Shown here piece after piece: positions 22,651 to 33,937 of a stretch of 64,000 nt of DNA (the first letter of the stretch is position 1; each line of letters begins with the position of its first letter). Location of the stretch: positions 524,385 to 588,384 of the forward strand of contig QRDG01000063.1 of NCBI GenBank assembly GCA_012064385.1, given 5' to 3'. Under the pieces are notes generated by a model. It was given only the letters and a program-made list of their open reading frames with translations, did not search any database and was not told the DNA's origin. The DNA is from Puccinellia tenuiflora (taxonomy: Eukaryota; Streptophyta; Magnoliopsida; Poales; Poaceae). The translations under genes and the position numbers were made by a program.

Positions 22651-22940
22651 AGGCTGTCAGTTTGTTCGTTCCAACGTGTGAGCTCCTTCCCAACCTCTCA
22701 TGCCCCGGATCCCCTCCCTGTAAAGCCCAAAGTAACCAAATCCGCCCCATAATCCCAAGCTGTACAGCAAAATCGGCAGACGATGAACAAGAGCAGCCAG
22801 GGTGTGGGGACTGGGGGCCTCTCTCTCTGGCGCGCGCGCTGTTACCTGAAAAATGGAGTCGGCGACGAGCTTCCCTCTCCCTCCGCACGGCTGCGGTCTA
22901 CAGCGACGAGCTTTCCTCTCCCCCTGCGCGGATGTGGAGA
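22651..22940. other. GC-rich stretch before the LINE, target of its insertion
   Basis: Contains the direct repeat CGACGAGCTT(C/T)CCTCTCC at about 22863 and 22900. The same unit continues after the LINE at 37851. Whether it was a gene leader or part of another element is not clear. Confidence 0.35.
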
Positions 22941-25164
22941 GAAACCTCCTCCTACACGGACGGCGAATACTGAAAGCAGAGGTCGTACAGCTCCCCATGA
23001 ATGGCGGCGACTCTCGCGCTCCGGTCGCCTCCCACCTCACCGCCCCGCGTCTGCCACTCCTCCCCTCTGGTCTCTGACCAGACGACTCCTACGACGAGGA
23101 GGAACGGATATGCGGGTGGGGTTGCAGCGTGCTCGCCGCATCCTCATCGCCATCCTCATCCACGAGCCCGCGATCCGTCAGCGAGGAGTGGATGGCGAGG
23201 CCTCGGGGATGATGAGGACCCGCTCGAGAGTTCATCCGCGGTTTCCTGTGCGTCGACGACTTCTGCCGGGGGATCACCTAGTCGATCCCCATCGGTAGAG
23301 GCGGAGATTCGCAGTAATTTGTTTCGGGTTCCTCAACGGGATGAGTCAATTGCTGTTGGGGATATCAGCGTGCGGCTGCAATCATGTATGCGGGCGATTG
23401 ATTTGGGTCCGCCATGGCCTGGTGATCCAATTGCATTTCCTGACCTTGCCATTGGCGCCGATCGTTCTGCTTCAAACTCGGGGGATACTGTTCATGGGGC
23501 CCCTGCTTCATCGTTTGGTCTGGCTGTCAGCGACTTGGAGCATGGCGACGAAGCGGTGGAGGATTTCTTCGGACAACTATGGGTAATTCCGTCATCTCCA
23601 GTGAGACCTTCTCCTCCCAGTCGAAGCATCCTATGCTGGATTCGTAAGGGGATTGCGGATAAGGACCTTGCCATTAGCGACTGCTTTCCTGCTGCTAGGT
23701 CAGATCTACTCCACCACCAGCCGCGTCAGATCCGCTTCAGCAAGTGTGGAGGAGAATCCAGGCCATCGTACGTGCAGGCTCTCCGTCGCCAGATGCAGGC
23801 CAGGGGTCCATACCGTGGCCGTGGGCGTGGACGAGGAGGGGCTCCTACGCCTCCTGCTCCTCCCCCTGCGGCGGCGGCATCAGATGGTGTTTCGGGGGGA
23901 GGGGGGTTCATCAACGGCAACAGAATTAGGGCATAGGCCCGCGGCAGAATCAGCGTTTTCAGCCGCGGATACCTCAACAGAGATATTAGAACTACAATAC
24001 CCAGCCGCTGCTTCAGGTTGGATACCAAGGTGCTGGTGCTCTGCAGCAGAAATCCGGGCCTGTTCAAAACAATCAAGCCCGAAACCCCCAGCAGAACCTG
24101 CAACAGCAGGCTGGGCCTCAATCCCAAGGTAATCAAACTCGTAATTCACAACAGAATCAGCAGTTAGGTGGCTCTCAGAACACTTCTCAGTCTGCCAGTT
24201 CAGATTCTCATAACTCTGCCTTGTCTGCGCCTGTTGAGCAAGAACTTGATCCTAGATATAGTAAGCTTATATGTTTCAACTGTGGTGATCCTGGTCACTT
24301 TGTTGGCAATTGTGTCAAACCAAAGTTGTGCTTCATTTGCAATCAATAGGGACATCCGGTGTATGGATGTCCTGAGTGGCTTAAGGAACACCCATCTGCA
24401 ACATACTTTGGGAGTGCCACATCAGGAATGGGTTTTTATCACATTGATGTTCCAGAGGCGAGTGAAACCAAGTGGCTGAATTTTAACAACTATGGTCTGG
24501 TGTCAGTCAGGAAAGGGGCTATCTCTCTGAAAGATCTGGAGAGGAATCTTACTGCCATTTTCTGTAAGAATAAGAGATGGCCGTGGCAAATGAGAGAAAT
24601 TGACCCAGCTATTTTCTTAGTGAGATTCCCTCCCTGGAAGAGTGTTAAAGAGTTAAGTGAATTTCCAGCCTTTGATCTTGAGAAGGAAGGAGTGAATGTG
24701 AAGATCACCTCTTGGAATGGTGAGATAAACCCTCTGAATTCTCTAGATGAAGTCTGGGATACTATTCATGGAATCCCTCCTAAATGGTGTGCATGGAAGA
24801 CATTTGGGCAGATTGCATCCATTTTTGGCATCATGATGGATGTTGATTGGAATGTATTGTTCAAAAGTTTCTATGCTGAAGTTAGACTATTGATTGCCTG
24901 CAAGGACAAGTCCAAAATTCCTTCTCAAAGGATTGTGGAGATGAATCAAGATCTCTTCATGCTCCACCTGTCTGTGGAAGATGCTAATCCACCAAATGGG
25001 AATAGTCCTGGGCCTGGAGATGATCAAGGTGAGGTGGCAACAGATGTTGGTCAGGCTGTGTCTAATATGGAAACTGATAACCCTGCTCTTGCTCCTGGAC
25101 CTCTGCCTACTCAAGGCCCTGCTCCAGTTTCTCATGGCGCCACTCCCCCCGCTACAAACACAGC

Positions 25165-25730
25165 TGATGGGGGGATACTTTACAGGTAGGCCCATGGACC
25201 CGGAAAGTAGACCCGCCAAGACCAAGAAGGCCAAAAGCCGAGTCACGTATCAAGTCGCCTGGGCTGGGCTGGAGACAAGCCGGCCAAGGCCCATGATGAA
25301 GAAAGGACCCGTCCGGAAGGAGTCCAAGTACAACCCGGAGTCTAAACTTGGAAGACCAAGACGTAGAGTAGGACTCCGTGTTCTAGTATGACTCGGTGTA
25401 AATTGTAAGTCCAGGGACCCGGCAGGCTTTATAAGCGGGGTCCTGGACCTTAGATCGACAAGTTCTAAGTCCAACCAGTAGAGAGAAACCCTAGCCACCA
25501 GAGAGAAGTCGCCGGCTCCTAAGTTGTGGGAGCCGGGTCCTTGTAATCGAGATACAATCAAGAGCAATAACATAGAAGCAGGAAGTAGGTCTTTACCTCG
25601 AATCAGAGGGGCCGAACCTGGGTAAATCCTTGTTCCTTGGCGAGATTAACCGTTCCAGCGTACTTCAGTCATCAATGGCCCCAGAACTCATCTTCCCGGA
25701 GGAAGAACTTGCCGTGACAACCCCACGACA
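25165..25730 (+). repeat. 5' LTR of the gypsy element, 566 bp
   Basis: Begins TGATGG, ends ACGACA, directly followed by the PBS. It contains a TATA-like TTTATAAG at about 25428, with GGAGCCGGGTCC type GC-rich words downstream. Confidence 0.93.
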
Positions 25731-25732
25731 GT

Positions 25733-25750
25733 TGGCGCCCACCGTGGGGC
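25733..25750 (+). promoter_or_regulatory. primer-binding site, tRNA-Lys type
   Basis: TGGCGCCCACCGTGGGGC lies two bases after the 5' LTR. From known plant tRNA sequences it is complementary to the 3' end of tRNA-Lys(CTT), including the CCA tail. Confidence 0.8.
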
Positions 25751-25797
25751 CTACGGTGACGAAAGGAGTTGAGATCGTTGGAGCTGCTCGTCGAGCT

Positions 25798-28700
25798 ATG
25801 GAGAAACTCGCCATCGGGCGGGTCTACACTGATGAGCATGGAGAGACAGAGATTGATGACTCAGGCTGGACCTCGGAGATGAACGAAGTCGACGAAGGCT
25901 ACCAGCTTGTCTTTGGAGGAATCAACGTGTTCGTCGGGATGGTGTGCACGTCGGGTCTTCGCGAGAACTCGGCGGAGTCGGTACCAGAGCTAACTGTTAT
26001 CGTCGAGTCCGACGGCGAGGAGTCGGTCGGAACTTCAGAGGTCGGCATCATCGCCGAGTCTGAGGGACCCCTAGCTGAGGAACCAGAGGTGATGCAAGAG
26101 TCAGATTCAGATTATGATGCAGATTCAGAGTCCATCCTACCCTTGTTTGAAGATCGACTTGGGTACGGGATAGAGGAAGAGGATTATGAGGAGTCGCCAG
26201 TACGCGCTCGTGTTGTGGGAGTCTACATGTCTGGAAACACTGGGAATCAGTTTGATCCAACTTTATTGACAAAGGAGATTAATGCAAGTAATGCCGCAGA
26301 GAGGGCGGCCGAGTTAACCAACGCTCGTGCTGCGTTGGAGAGGCAACTAGCTGATATCACAGAGGCAAACCGTAGACTAGCTGCAGAGCAGGCCCGAGTC
26401 CAAGATGAAGCTCAGGTCGTGCGGAGGCGCCGCGAGGAGCTTACTTCAATTCAGCATCGCCGAGCCAGGAGTCGCTTGCATGATGGAGTCCACATCAATC
26501 CAACCAATCTATTCACCACACCCAATGGTCCAGGCAGAGGAGCCGGACTAGGAGGCTCAGCGGCAGCAGGAGGCGCCGCAGGAGGAGCCGGAGGAGCACC
26601 ACCACCACCACCACCACCACCACCCCCAGAAGGATCGAGAGGCAGCCGTGCTAACGGACCACCGCCTGAAGGAGGAGTCGGAGGAGGAGCATCTGGTGGC
26701 TTAGGGGCACAGCCTAACAGATTTCATACTCCAGAAGGACATTACTCTAATCCTATGGACAACGTGCATGCGGCGACTCTGAGATTGGAGAGTATTGTGG
26801 TACCAGAGGGACCAGCAGGACAGGAGACTCGCGAGGCTATCGAGCTACTGAAGACAGCTTTGACTCAGCAAGCTTTGTATCCAACCTTTCCAGATGCAAG
26901 TAGGCTACACTTAACACCCTTTAAGTCAGGTACGAGGAGTCGGCACGGCGAGTCCAACCTGGCAAACTCTACGAGTGCAAGGCGTCGTGAACTAGCGAGG
27001 AATCGTGCAAACATACCAACTGCTTCACAAGCTCAGCTAGTGGTTGATGAAGCAAGGCAACGACGAGAGAGGGAAGCAGCAAGAGCTCGGGAGGCAGAGA
27101 GGGACAGAGCGTTAGTGGGTACAGTCAACCCGCCTCAGCCAACCCGGGTCCACGAGGAGGTGACTTCTCCTGGTGCTTCCCCAGCATTAACAGGACCAGA
27201 GTGTTTGTCCGATGCCATCAGATCCGAGTCCTTCCCTAGCAGTTTCAAGGAGCCGCGCAAGGTTCCAAACTATGAGCCAAACATGGACCCGACCTCTTGG
27301 TTGGGCACATACGAGATGGCGATGAGTATTCGCAATGCCACAGGTAATCTGTGTGCCAAGTTCATGTATCTTATGATGGAGGGAGCAGCCAAGGTATGGA
27401 TGCGCAACTTGCCTCCTAGGTCAATCAACTCTTGGGAACAATTGAAGGCGGCTTTTATTCAGAATTTCCAAGGCACATGCAAGAAACTCAGTACCATCGA
27501 GGACCTAGAGCGGTGTGTCCAGAGGAAGGGCGAGTCAGCAAGGCACTGGATGAAGCGAGTTTCAGAGATCATTAACTCCTCACAAGGACTCCCGCCAGTT
27601 TCAGTGTTAATGGCGATGGAGAGAAATTGCAGTTACAATCCTTTGAGTTGGAAGCTAGGTCGTATGAAGGAGAGCCTGAATCAAGGTATTCCCCTTACGA
27701 TTGGTGAGATCATGGCAGGTGCTAATAAGCACGCTGCCACAGACAAAACAAAGGATCAGGAGGAAGGGGCTAAAGGACAAGGTGGCAATGGTCAGAATCA
27801 GAACCAGAATCAGAACCAGAATCAAGGTGGTAGCAAGAGGCCATATGGAGACAACTCTGACCTAGTGGCCAACACAAACACTGGAGTCAGACGCAAGGAC
27901 AACAATTCTGGTGGGTACCAAGGCCGCACTCCAAGCACAGAGGAGGTCTTGAGAATTCCATGCCCTAAACATGCCAAGAACGGTAGATGCGGTCATACCT
28001 TGGGACAGTGCGTAGATTTGCAGCGCGCCAGGTTCCAAGGGCCAGGAGGAGGTAACAACAATGGTGGATATAGAGGAAACAATGGAGCCGGAGGACCCGG
28101 CAATAACGGTGGAGGAGCCGGCAATAACCCAAACCAACCTCAAGGAGGAGGTCACCAGCAGGGCGGGTTCCAGCAGAACCCGAAGCAGCTCAATGATGGC
28201 AATGGTCAGTATTATGTCACAACTCGGCAGCACAACCCGAGTCGTGGCAGCTACCATGTCTTCACAACTAGTACGTCCAAGCGTTCCAAAAAGTTGAAAG
28301 TCAGAGCAGTTAATGCAGTAGAGCCGGCCCTTCCACAATGGCTCAGGTGGTCAGAGCAAACCATCACATGGAGTCGGGCAGATCATCCTCCAAGAGTCGA
28401 CGAGCCAGGGCAGCTAGCCTTGGTAGTGGCACCTCAAGTCGGGGGCTATACATTGAACAAAGTGCTTATGGATGGAGGCAGCAGTATCAACATCTTATAT
28501 TATGACACATTCAAGAGGATGCAGCTGCAAGATAGACAGCTAATTCCAACAGAGACAGTGTTCCATGGGATAGTACCGGGGAAGTCGGCCAAGCCCATTG
28601 GTAAGATTTATCTTGAGGTTGCTTTTGGCACAGTGGAGAATTTTCGTTCAGAGATTATGCCCTTTGAGGTAGTGGACCTTAAGAGCCCATATCATGCTCT

Positions 28701-29043
28701 TTTTGGTCGACCTGCATATTTTAAGTTTATGGCCAGGCCATGTTATGTGTACTTGAAGCTCAAGATGCCAGGTCCAGCAGGAATCATCACAGTTAATGGT
28801 AGCAGACAGATGGCATTGGAGTGCGAGTTAGGTGATGCAGCTATGGCCGAGACAGCTTGTGCTCAAGAGGAGCTGAAGTTTTACAAGGCAAACGTGGATC
28901 CGGAGGACAACTCGGTCCTTAAGAAGCCGGCCACAGAGGAGAAGATGAAATTCAAGTCAGCTCAGGACACAAAGCAAGTCGACTTTACCCCTGGTGACTC
29001 TTCTAAGCAGTTCACCATTGGGGCACACCTCTCTGATAAATAG
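25798..29043 (+). pseudogene. gypsy gag and protease region
   Basis: The first ATG after the PBS is at 25798; another in-frame ATG at 25675 lies inside the LTR. The frame is open to a TAG at 29041. An acidic N-terminus and a coiled-coil-like stretch (26270-26460) come first, then a nine-residue proline run (about 26600). The Retrotrans_gag domain follows (about 27265-27600; PTSWLGTYEMAM, FIQNFQGTCKKLSTIEDL), a Gln/Asn/Gly-rich linker, and a Cys/His cluster (CPKHAKNGRCGHTLGQC). The aspartic protease has active site MDGGSSINIL at about 28468. Gag packages the RNA and the protease cuts the polyprotein. The terminal TAG sits inside what is normally one gag-pol frame, so it is most likely a nonsense mutation and not a natural end. 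Confidence 0.85.
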
Positions 29044-32000
29044 GAAAGCGCGCTCGTCGAGTTCATCCGTGAGAACCGGGACGTCTTTGCATGGAAGCCA
29101 TCTGACATGCCAGGAGTCCCGAGAGAACTCGCCGAGCACAGCTTACATGTTAATCCTAATGCAAGACCAATTAAGCAGGGTCTGCGCAAGTTTCATGATG
29201 ACAGGAGGAAAGCCATAGGAGAAGAGGTGGCTCGGCTCCTCGCAGCCGAGTTCATCAAGGAGGTCTTTCACCTAGAGTGGGTGGCCAATCCAGTGTTGGT
29301 ACCAAAGAAGACAGGAGAGTTGCGGATGTGCATCGACTTCACGGGCCTGAACAAGCATTGCCCTAAGGACCCGTTTGCACTACCTCGCATAGACCAGATC
29401 ATCGACTCCACAGCGGGGTCAGAGTTGCTTTGTTTCTTGGATGCATATTCAGGGTAACATCAGATCAGACTCAACATAGAGGATGAGCTGAAGACGTCCT
29501 TCATCACGCCCTTTGGAGCATTTTGTTACACAACAATGCCCTTTGGGCTCAAGAATGCAGGAGCTACATATCAGAGATGTATTCAGAACTGTTTCCAAAA
29601 ACAGATTGGAACGAATATTCATGCTTATGTGGATGATGTAGTTGTCAAGTCTCAGAAAGCCGACTCTCTGATAGCAGACCTGACAGAAACATTTGAGAAC
29701 CTACGCAAGTATAAGATGAAGCTCAACCCGACCAAGTGTGTTTTTGGAGTCCCTGCTGGCAAACTCCTAGGCTTCATCGTTTCAGAGAGAGGCATTGAGG
29801 CAAATCCAGAGAAAATCAAGGCTATCCATAACTTGCAGAAGCCGACTTGTCTGAAGGACGTTCAAAAGCTCACTGGATGTGTGGCAGCTCTAAGCAGGTT
29901 TATTTCCAGACTCGGTGAGAAGGCGGGTCCTCTCTACCGACTCCTGAAGAAGTCAGATAAATTCCTATGGGATGAAGAGGCTGACCGTGCTTTTGAGGAG
30001 TTGAAGAAAACTTTATCAACAACACCAGTGCTTGCAGCTCCTACAGATAAGGAGCCCATGCTATTATATGTAGCTGCCAACGAGAGAGTTGTCAGTGCAG
30101 TCGTAGTTGTGGAACGTGCAGAGGAAGGAAAGGAGTACCCAGTGCAGAGACCTGTCTACTACATCAGTGAAGTCCTCACAGAGTCAAAGCAAAGGTACCC
30201 TCAGTGGCAGAAACTAGTTTATGAAGTTTTTCTTGCAAGTAGAAAGCTCAAGCATTATTTCCAAGAGCATCCAATTAAGGTGGTGAGTTCAGCACCGCTG
30301 GCAGATATTATACGCAACAGAGAAGCAACAGGGCGAGTCGCCAAGTGGGCAATTGAGTTGGGTCCTTATCATATCACATATGAGCCAAGGACAGCGATCA
30401 AATCTCAAGCTTTGGTTGATTTTGTCAATGATTGGACAGATTTTACATCTTCACCAAGCACCCCTTGCACCAAGTATTGGACAATGCACTTTGATGGGTC
30501 CAGACAGTTGGAAGGCTCAGGAGCCGGCGTGGTGTTAACCTCACCTAAAGGAGATAAGTTAGCATATGTCCTTCAGTTACACTTTGATTGCACCAACAAC
30601 ATGGCAGAGTATGAGGCTTTGCTACATGGCCTGCGTTTGGCCAAGGAGATGAACATCAAGCGTATCAGGTGCTTTGGAGACTCGGATCTCGTAGCCCAGC
30701 AGGTGTCTGGAACTTGGAACTCGAAGGATGCAAACATGGCGGCTTATAGAAGAGCAGTCGAACAGATAGCCGGGTTCTTTTCTGGTTATCAAGTGGAGCA
30801 TATTGACAGGCGCAAGAACGAGGCTGCTGATGCGTTATCACGACTCGGCTCTCGTCGAGAGAAAGTACCACCAAATGTGTTTTTGGACGAGCTTCATCAT
30901 CCTTCAGTCAAGCTGCCCACAGAGGAGGAGTTAGCTTTTCCAGACCCAGAGTCGGCACTTGTTGCAGCAGTACGAGCAATCCCAACGTGGACAGAGCCCT
31001 ACCTGGCATATCTCCTGCGGGGTGAACTCCCAAAGGATGAGGTCAAGCGAAAGCAACTCATCAGGCGGTGCAAGTCCTATACAGTCATTAATGGCGAGTT
31101 ATACAGAAGAAGCGTTACTGGAGTCTACCAGAGATGTGTGTCTCCAGAGGAGGGCAAGCAAATACTGCAAGAGATTCACGCAGGAGATTGTGGTCATCAT
31201 GCATCCACTAGATCCTTGGTGTCAAAAGCTTTCAGACACGGGTTCTTTTGGTTGACAGCACATTTAGATGCAGAGAGGATAGTTCGAGTCTGTGATGGAT
31301 GTCAAAGGTACGCAAGGCAAGACCACGTGCCAGCTCAAGAACTCAGAACCATCCCTATCACTTGGCCATTTGCAGTTTGGGGACTCGACATGGTGGGCCC
31401 TTTCTCAAAGTCGCCTTGTCAGAAGACCCACCTGCTAGTAGCAGTTGACAAGTTCACCAAGTGGGTGGAAGTGGAACCCGTCAGCAGAGTCGATGGTGCA
31501 TCAGCTGTGAGATTCTTCAAGAAAATAGCAACACGATTTGGATACCCTCATAGCATCATTACAGACAATGGTACCAACTTATCAGTTGGGGAGATGGCCA
31601 AGTTTTGTGGTGAGAACAACATCAGACTCGACCTAGCCTCAGTGGCACATCCACAGTCCAATGGACAAGCAGAGAGGGCAAATCAGGAGTTGCTGAAGGG
31701 AATTAAGCCCCGGCTCCGAGTCCCTTTGCTGAGAGCCGCCGGGTCTTGGGTTGAGTAGTTACCAGCAGTACTTTGGAGCATCAGGACGACTCCTAACAAA
31801 TCTACTGGCTTCACACCTTTCTTCATGGTGTATGGAGCAGAAGCTGTCTTGCCAAGCGACTTGTTGCATGACTCGCCACGAGTCGCCAATTATGTTGAGA
31901 CAGAAAACGAACTCGCCCGCCAGGACTCGGTTGATGCACTTGAGGAAGCAAGGGAGTTAGCCCTTGAGAGATCAGCAGTTTATCAGCAGGACCTGCGGCG

Positions 32001-32274
32001 ATATCACGCACGCAGAGTCAAGACCCGGACTTTCCAGGAAGGAGACTTAGTGCTTCGCCTTGTCCAGAATAAGGAAGGGATGCACAAGTTATCTCCACCA
32101 TGGGAAGGACCGTTCATCATAAGCAAGAATCTGAACAACGGATCGTACTATCTAATGGATGTGCGAGAGCCGGCAAGTGTAGGCAAAGGAGCTGATACAG
32201 CTCATACTCTAGATCCTTATGCAGAGGCAAAGAGGCCTTGGAACATAGCTCAGTTACGTCCTTATTATACTTAA
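29044..32274 (+). pseudogene. gypsy RT, two RNase H domains and integrase, with two nonsense codons
   Basis: This continues the gag frame with no frameshift. RT: LVPKKTGELRMCIDFTGLN (about 29300), TAA at 29455, MPFGLKNAGATYQR, and the active site AYVDDVVVKS (about 29622). The first RNase H region is at about 29960-30400 and the second, complete one at 30480-30850 (MHFDGSRQLEGSGAG, NMAEYEALLHGL, GDSDLV, HIDRRKNEAADALSRL). Integrase: zinc finger with HHASTRSL and CDGCQRY, then the DDE core with D in WGLDMVGPF, D in IITDNGTNL and E in NGQAERANQEL. A TAG at 31756 cuts the C-terminal part, which stays in frame to TAA at 32272. There is no chromodomain. The two internal stops abolish the polyprotein. 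Confidence 0.88.
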
Positions 32275-32693
32275 GTTGTAACAGATTCATGAGTTGAAAG
32301 GCAATGAGCCCAGTGAGCCGTGCCTAGATGTAATCGAATTATTGTGATCAAATGAAATAAAGCCGGCTTTTGTGAACATGAGTCCTTTAGTCGAGTCACC
32401 CAGTGAGTGCGCTTTGTTCTTTAAATTTTGATCACCAGGTTCTTGGGGGCTTGCTTTTCAGTGAAAAAAGTTAAGCTTAAACTCTTGGACCCGGCACAGT
32501 AGCCAAATTTTCCTAGTTTTCTCGCTGGTAAGTCAGATGCATCGTGCACAATATGATCTATCTACAGGCATGACTTGTTTCTCTCTCTTATGGATCCTAC
32601 GGAACATATGAGTTAAGAACCTGTCAGCATAAGCTGTAAGAGAAGTCATGCAGGGCCTACTTATTCAACGATCTCAACTCCTTTCGTCCTCCA
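32275..32693 (+). other. gypsy 3' untranslated region with deletion junction
   Basis: Non-coding region after pol. It runs into the 3' LTR at 32694 without the LTR start, because the first 214 bases of the LTR (25165-25378 in the 5' copy) and the polypurine tract next to it are missing. Confidence 0.7.
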
Positions 32694-33057
32694 TGTTCTA
32701 GTATGACTCGGTGTAAATTGTAAGTCCAGGGACCCGGCAGGCTTTATAAGCGGGGTCCTGGACCTTAGATCGATAAGCAAGTTGAGAGGCCCTAAGTCGA
32801 ACCAGTAGAGAGAAACCCTAGCCACCAGAGAGAAGTCGCCGGCTCCTAAGTTGTGGGAGCCGGGTCCTTGTAATCGAGATACAATCAAGAGCAATAACAT
32901 AGAAGCAGGAAGTAGGTCTTTACCTTGAATCAGAGGGGCCGAACCTGGGTAAATCCTTGTTCCTTGGCGAGATTAACCGTTCCAGCGTACTTCAGTCATC
33001 AATGGCCCCAGAACTCATCTTCCCTGAGGAAGAACTTGCCGTGACAACCCCACGACA
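32694..33057 (+). repeat. truncated 3' LTR of the gypsy element
   Basis: Matches 25379-25730 almost base for base. Differences are a 12-bp insertion near 32775-32800 and about five single-base changes. The right end and the TSD are intact. Confidence 0.93.
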
Positions 33058-33937
33058 ACAGCTGCAATAGATGGGTGTGCTAGCTGTCCTGCAGATGGGA
33101 GGGTCCTTTCTCCTTGCCCCCATGTCAGTCCTGCTAGATCTCTGCCTGCAAAGCTTCAATATGATAACATGGAGGATGCTGTTTGGGATTGGGAGGGACC
33201 ATACATGCCTTCTTATCAAGTTGATGTGGAGGGAGTGGAACAAATGTCATTTGATCAAATGGAAGAACATTCTACTAGTGTTGAATATTGTGCTCAAATT
33301 CTACAAGATGCACAGGATACTGAGTCTGAAGAGGAGGAACAGAACCTTGATGGAGATGATAATGGAGATGTTCTAGATGAAGATACAGTGGCTAACCTTA
33401 GTGGTGTGAAGCGTACCTTGCTGCCATTCCTGGAGGAAGCATCAACAGCTGTTCCTACAATTGTTTCTCCTGCTAAGAAGACTAAGTGGGGCCCAACAAT
33501 AGCAACTCGTAGAAGCGCTAGGAATCATGGCAACACCCATATTATGGAGAAAGCTAAGGAATATCAAAAGAAAAGAAACCTAGAAGTTCCTTCTTACTTC
33601 AAAGGTAATTCTTTTGCTGTTTTAAACTCTACTACGCTATGTGACATGATTGATCGTGTTGACATTGTCTGTGGTGAGTCCAATGTCGAAAGAGAGATGA
33701 TTGTTCAACATTTAGTGGATAAAGAGATCATCCTCAATCATGAGTTTGCTCTTCATAACCCTGAAATAGTGTTACCTAATGATGTTGATGTTTCTGTACA
33801 TGAGCAAATACCTGTTCACATAGATGGTAATGGTGAAGGGTGTAGTCAGAGCTCTCATTAGCTACCTGATTATGAGTCTGGCCTTGATAAAACCCCTTGG
33901 ACCTTTGTGTCACACAGAAAGAATAAGATAATTAAAT

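Larger units (their letters stand above)
25165..33057 (+). mobile_element. Ty3/gypsy retrotransposon, Tat-type, 7893 bp, TSD ACAGC
   Basis: The element starts TGATGGGG at 25165 and ends CCACGACA at 33057. It is flanked by ACAGC at 25160-25164 and 33058-33062. Order is LTR, PBS, gag, protease, RT, RNase H, second RNase H, integrase, partial LTR. Protease-RT-RH-integrase order makes it gypsy, and the extra RNase H domain after the first points to the Tat lineage. The LTRs differ by about five substitutions and one 12-bp indel over 352 bp, so the insertion is recent. Three in-frame stops and a truncated 3' LTR make it non-autonomous. Confidence 0.95.
23001..33861 (+). pseudogene. LINE ORF1, zinc-knuckle nucleic-acid binding protein (broken, split)
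   Basis: The frame starts at ATG 23001 with a basic, low-complexity N-terminus and a GRGRGRGG patch near 23815. It has a frameshift and TAG codons near 23920-23986. It continues Gln-rich into a first CCHC knuckle (CFNCGDPGHFVGNC) and a second knuckle whose fifth position is a TAG at 24347 (CFICNQ, stop, GHPVYGC). A DUF4283-like globular region follows at about 24440-24960. The gypsy element interrupts it at 25160. When that element is cut out, the frame continues unbroken from ACA-AAC-ACA-GCT into GCA-ATA-GAT at 33065 and runs to TAG at 33859. ORF1 proteins bind LINE RNA. The acidic C-terminal part (33290-33400) is Glu/Asp-rich. Confidence 0.85.

Noticed and set aside
22553..23298. Arg/Ser/Pro-rich proteins around the start of the LINE
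   Set aside because: Composition-driven frames in GC-rich leader DNA, crossing the LINE boundary at 22953.
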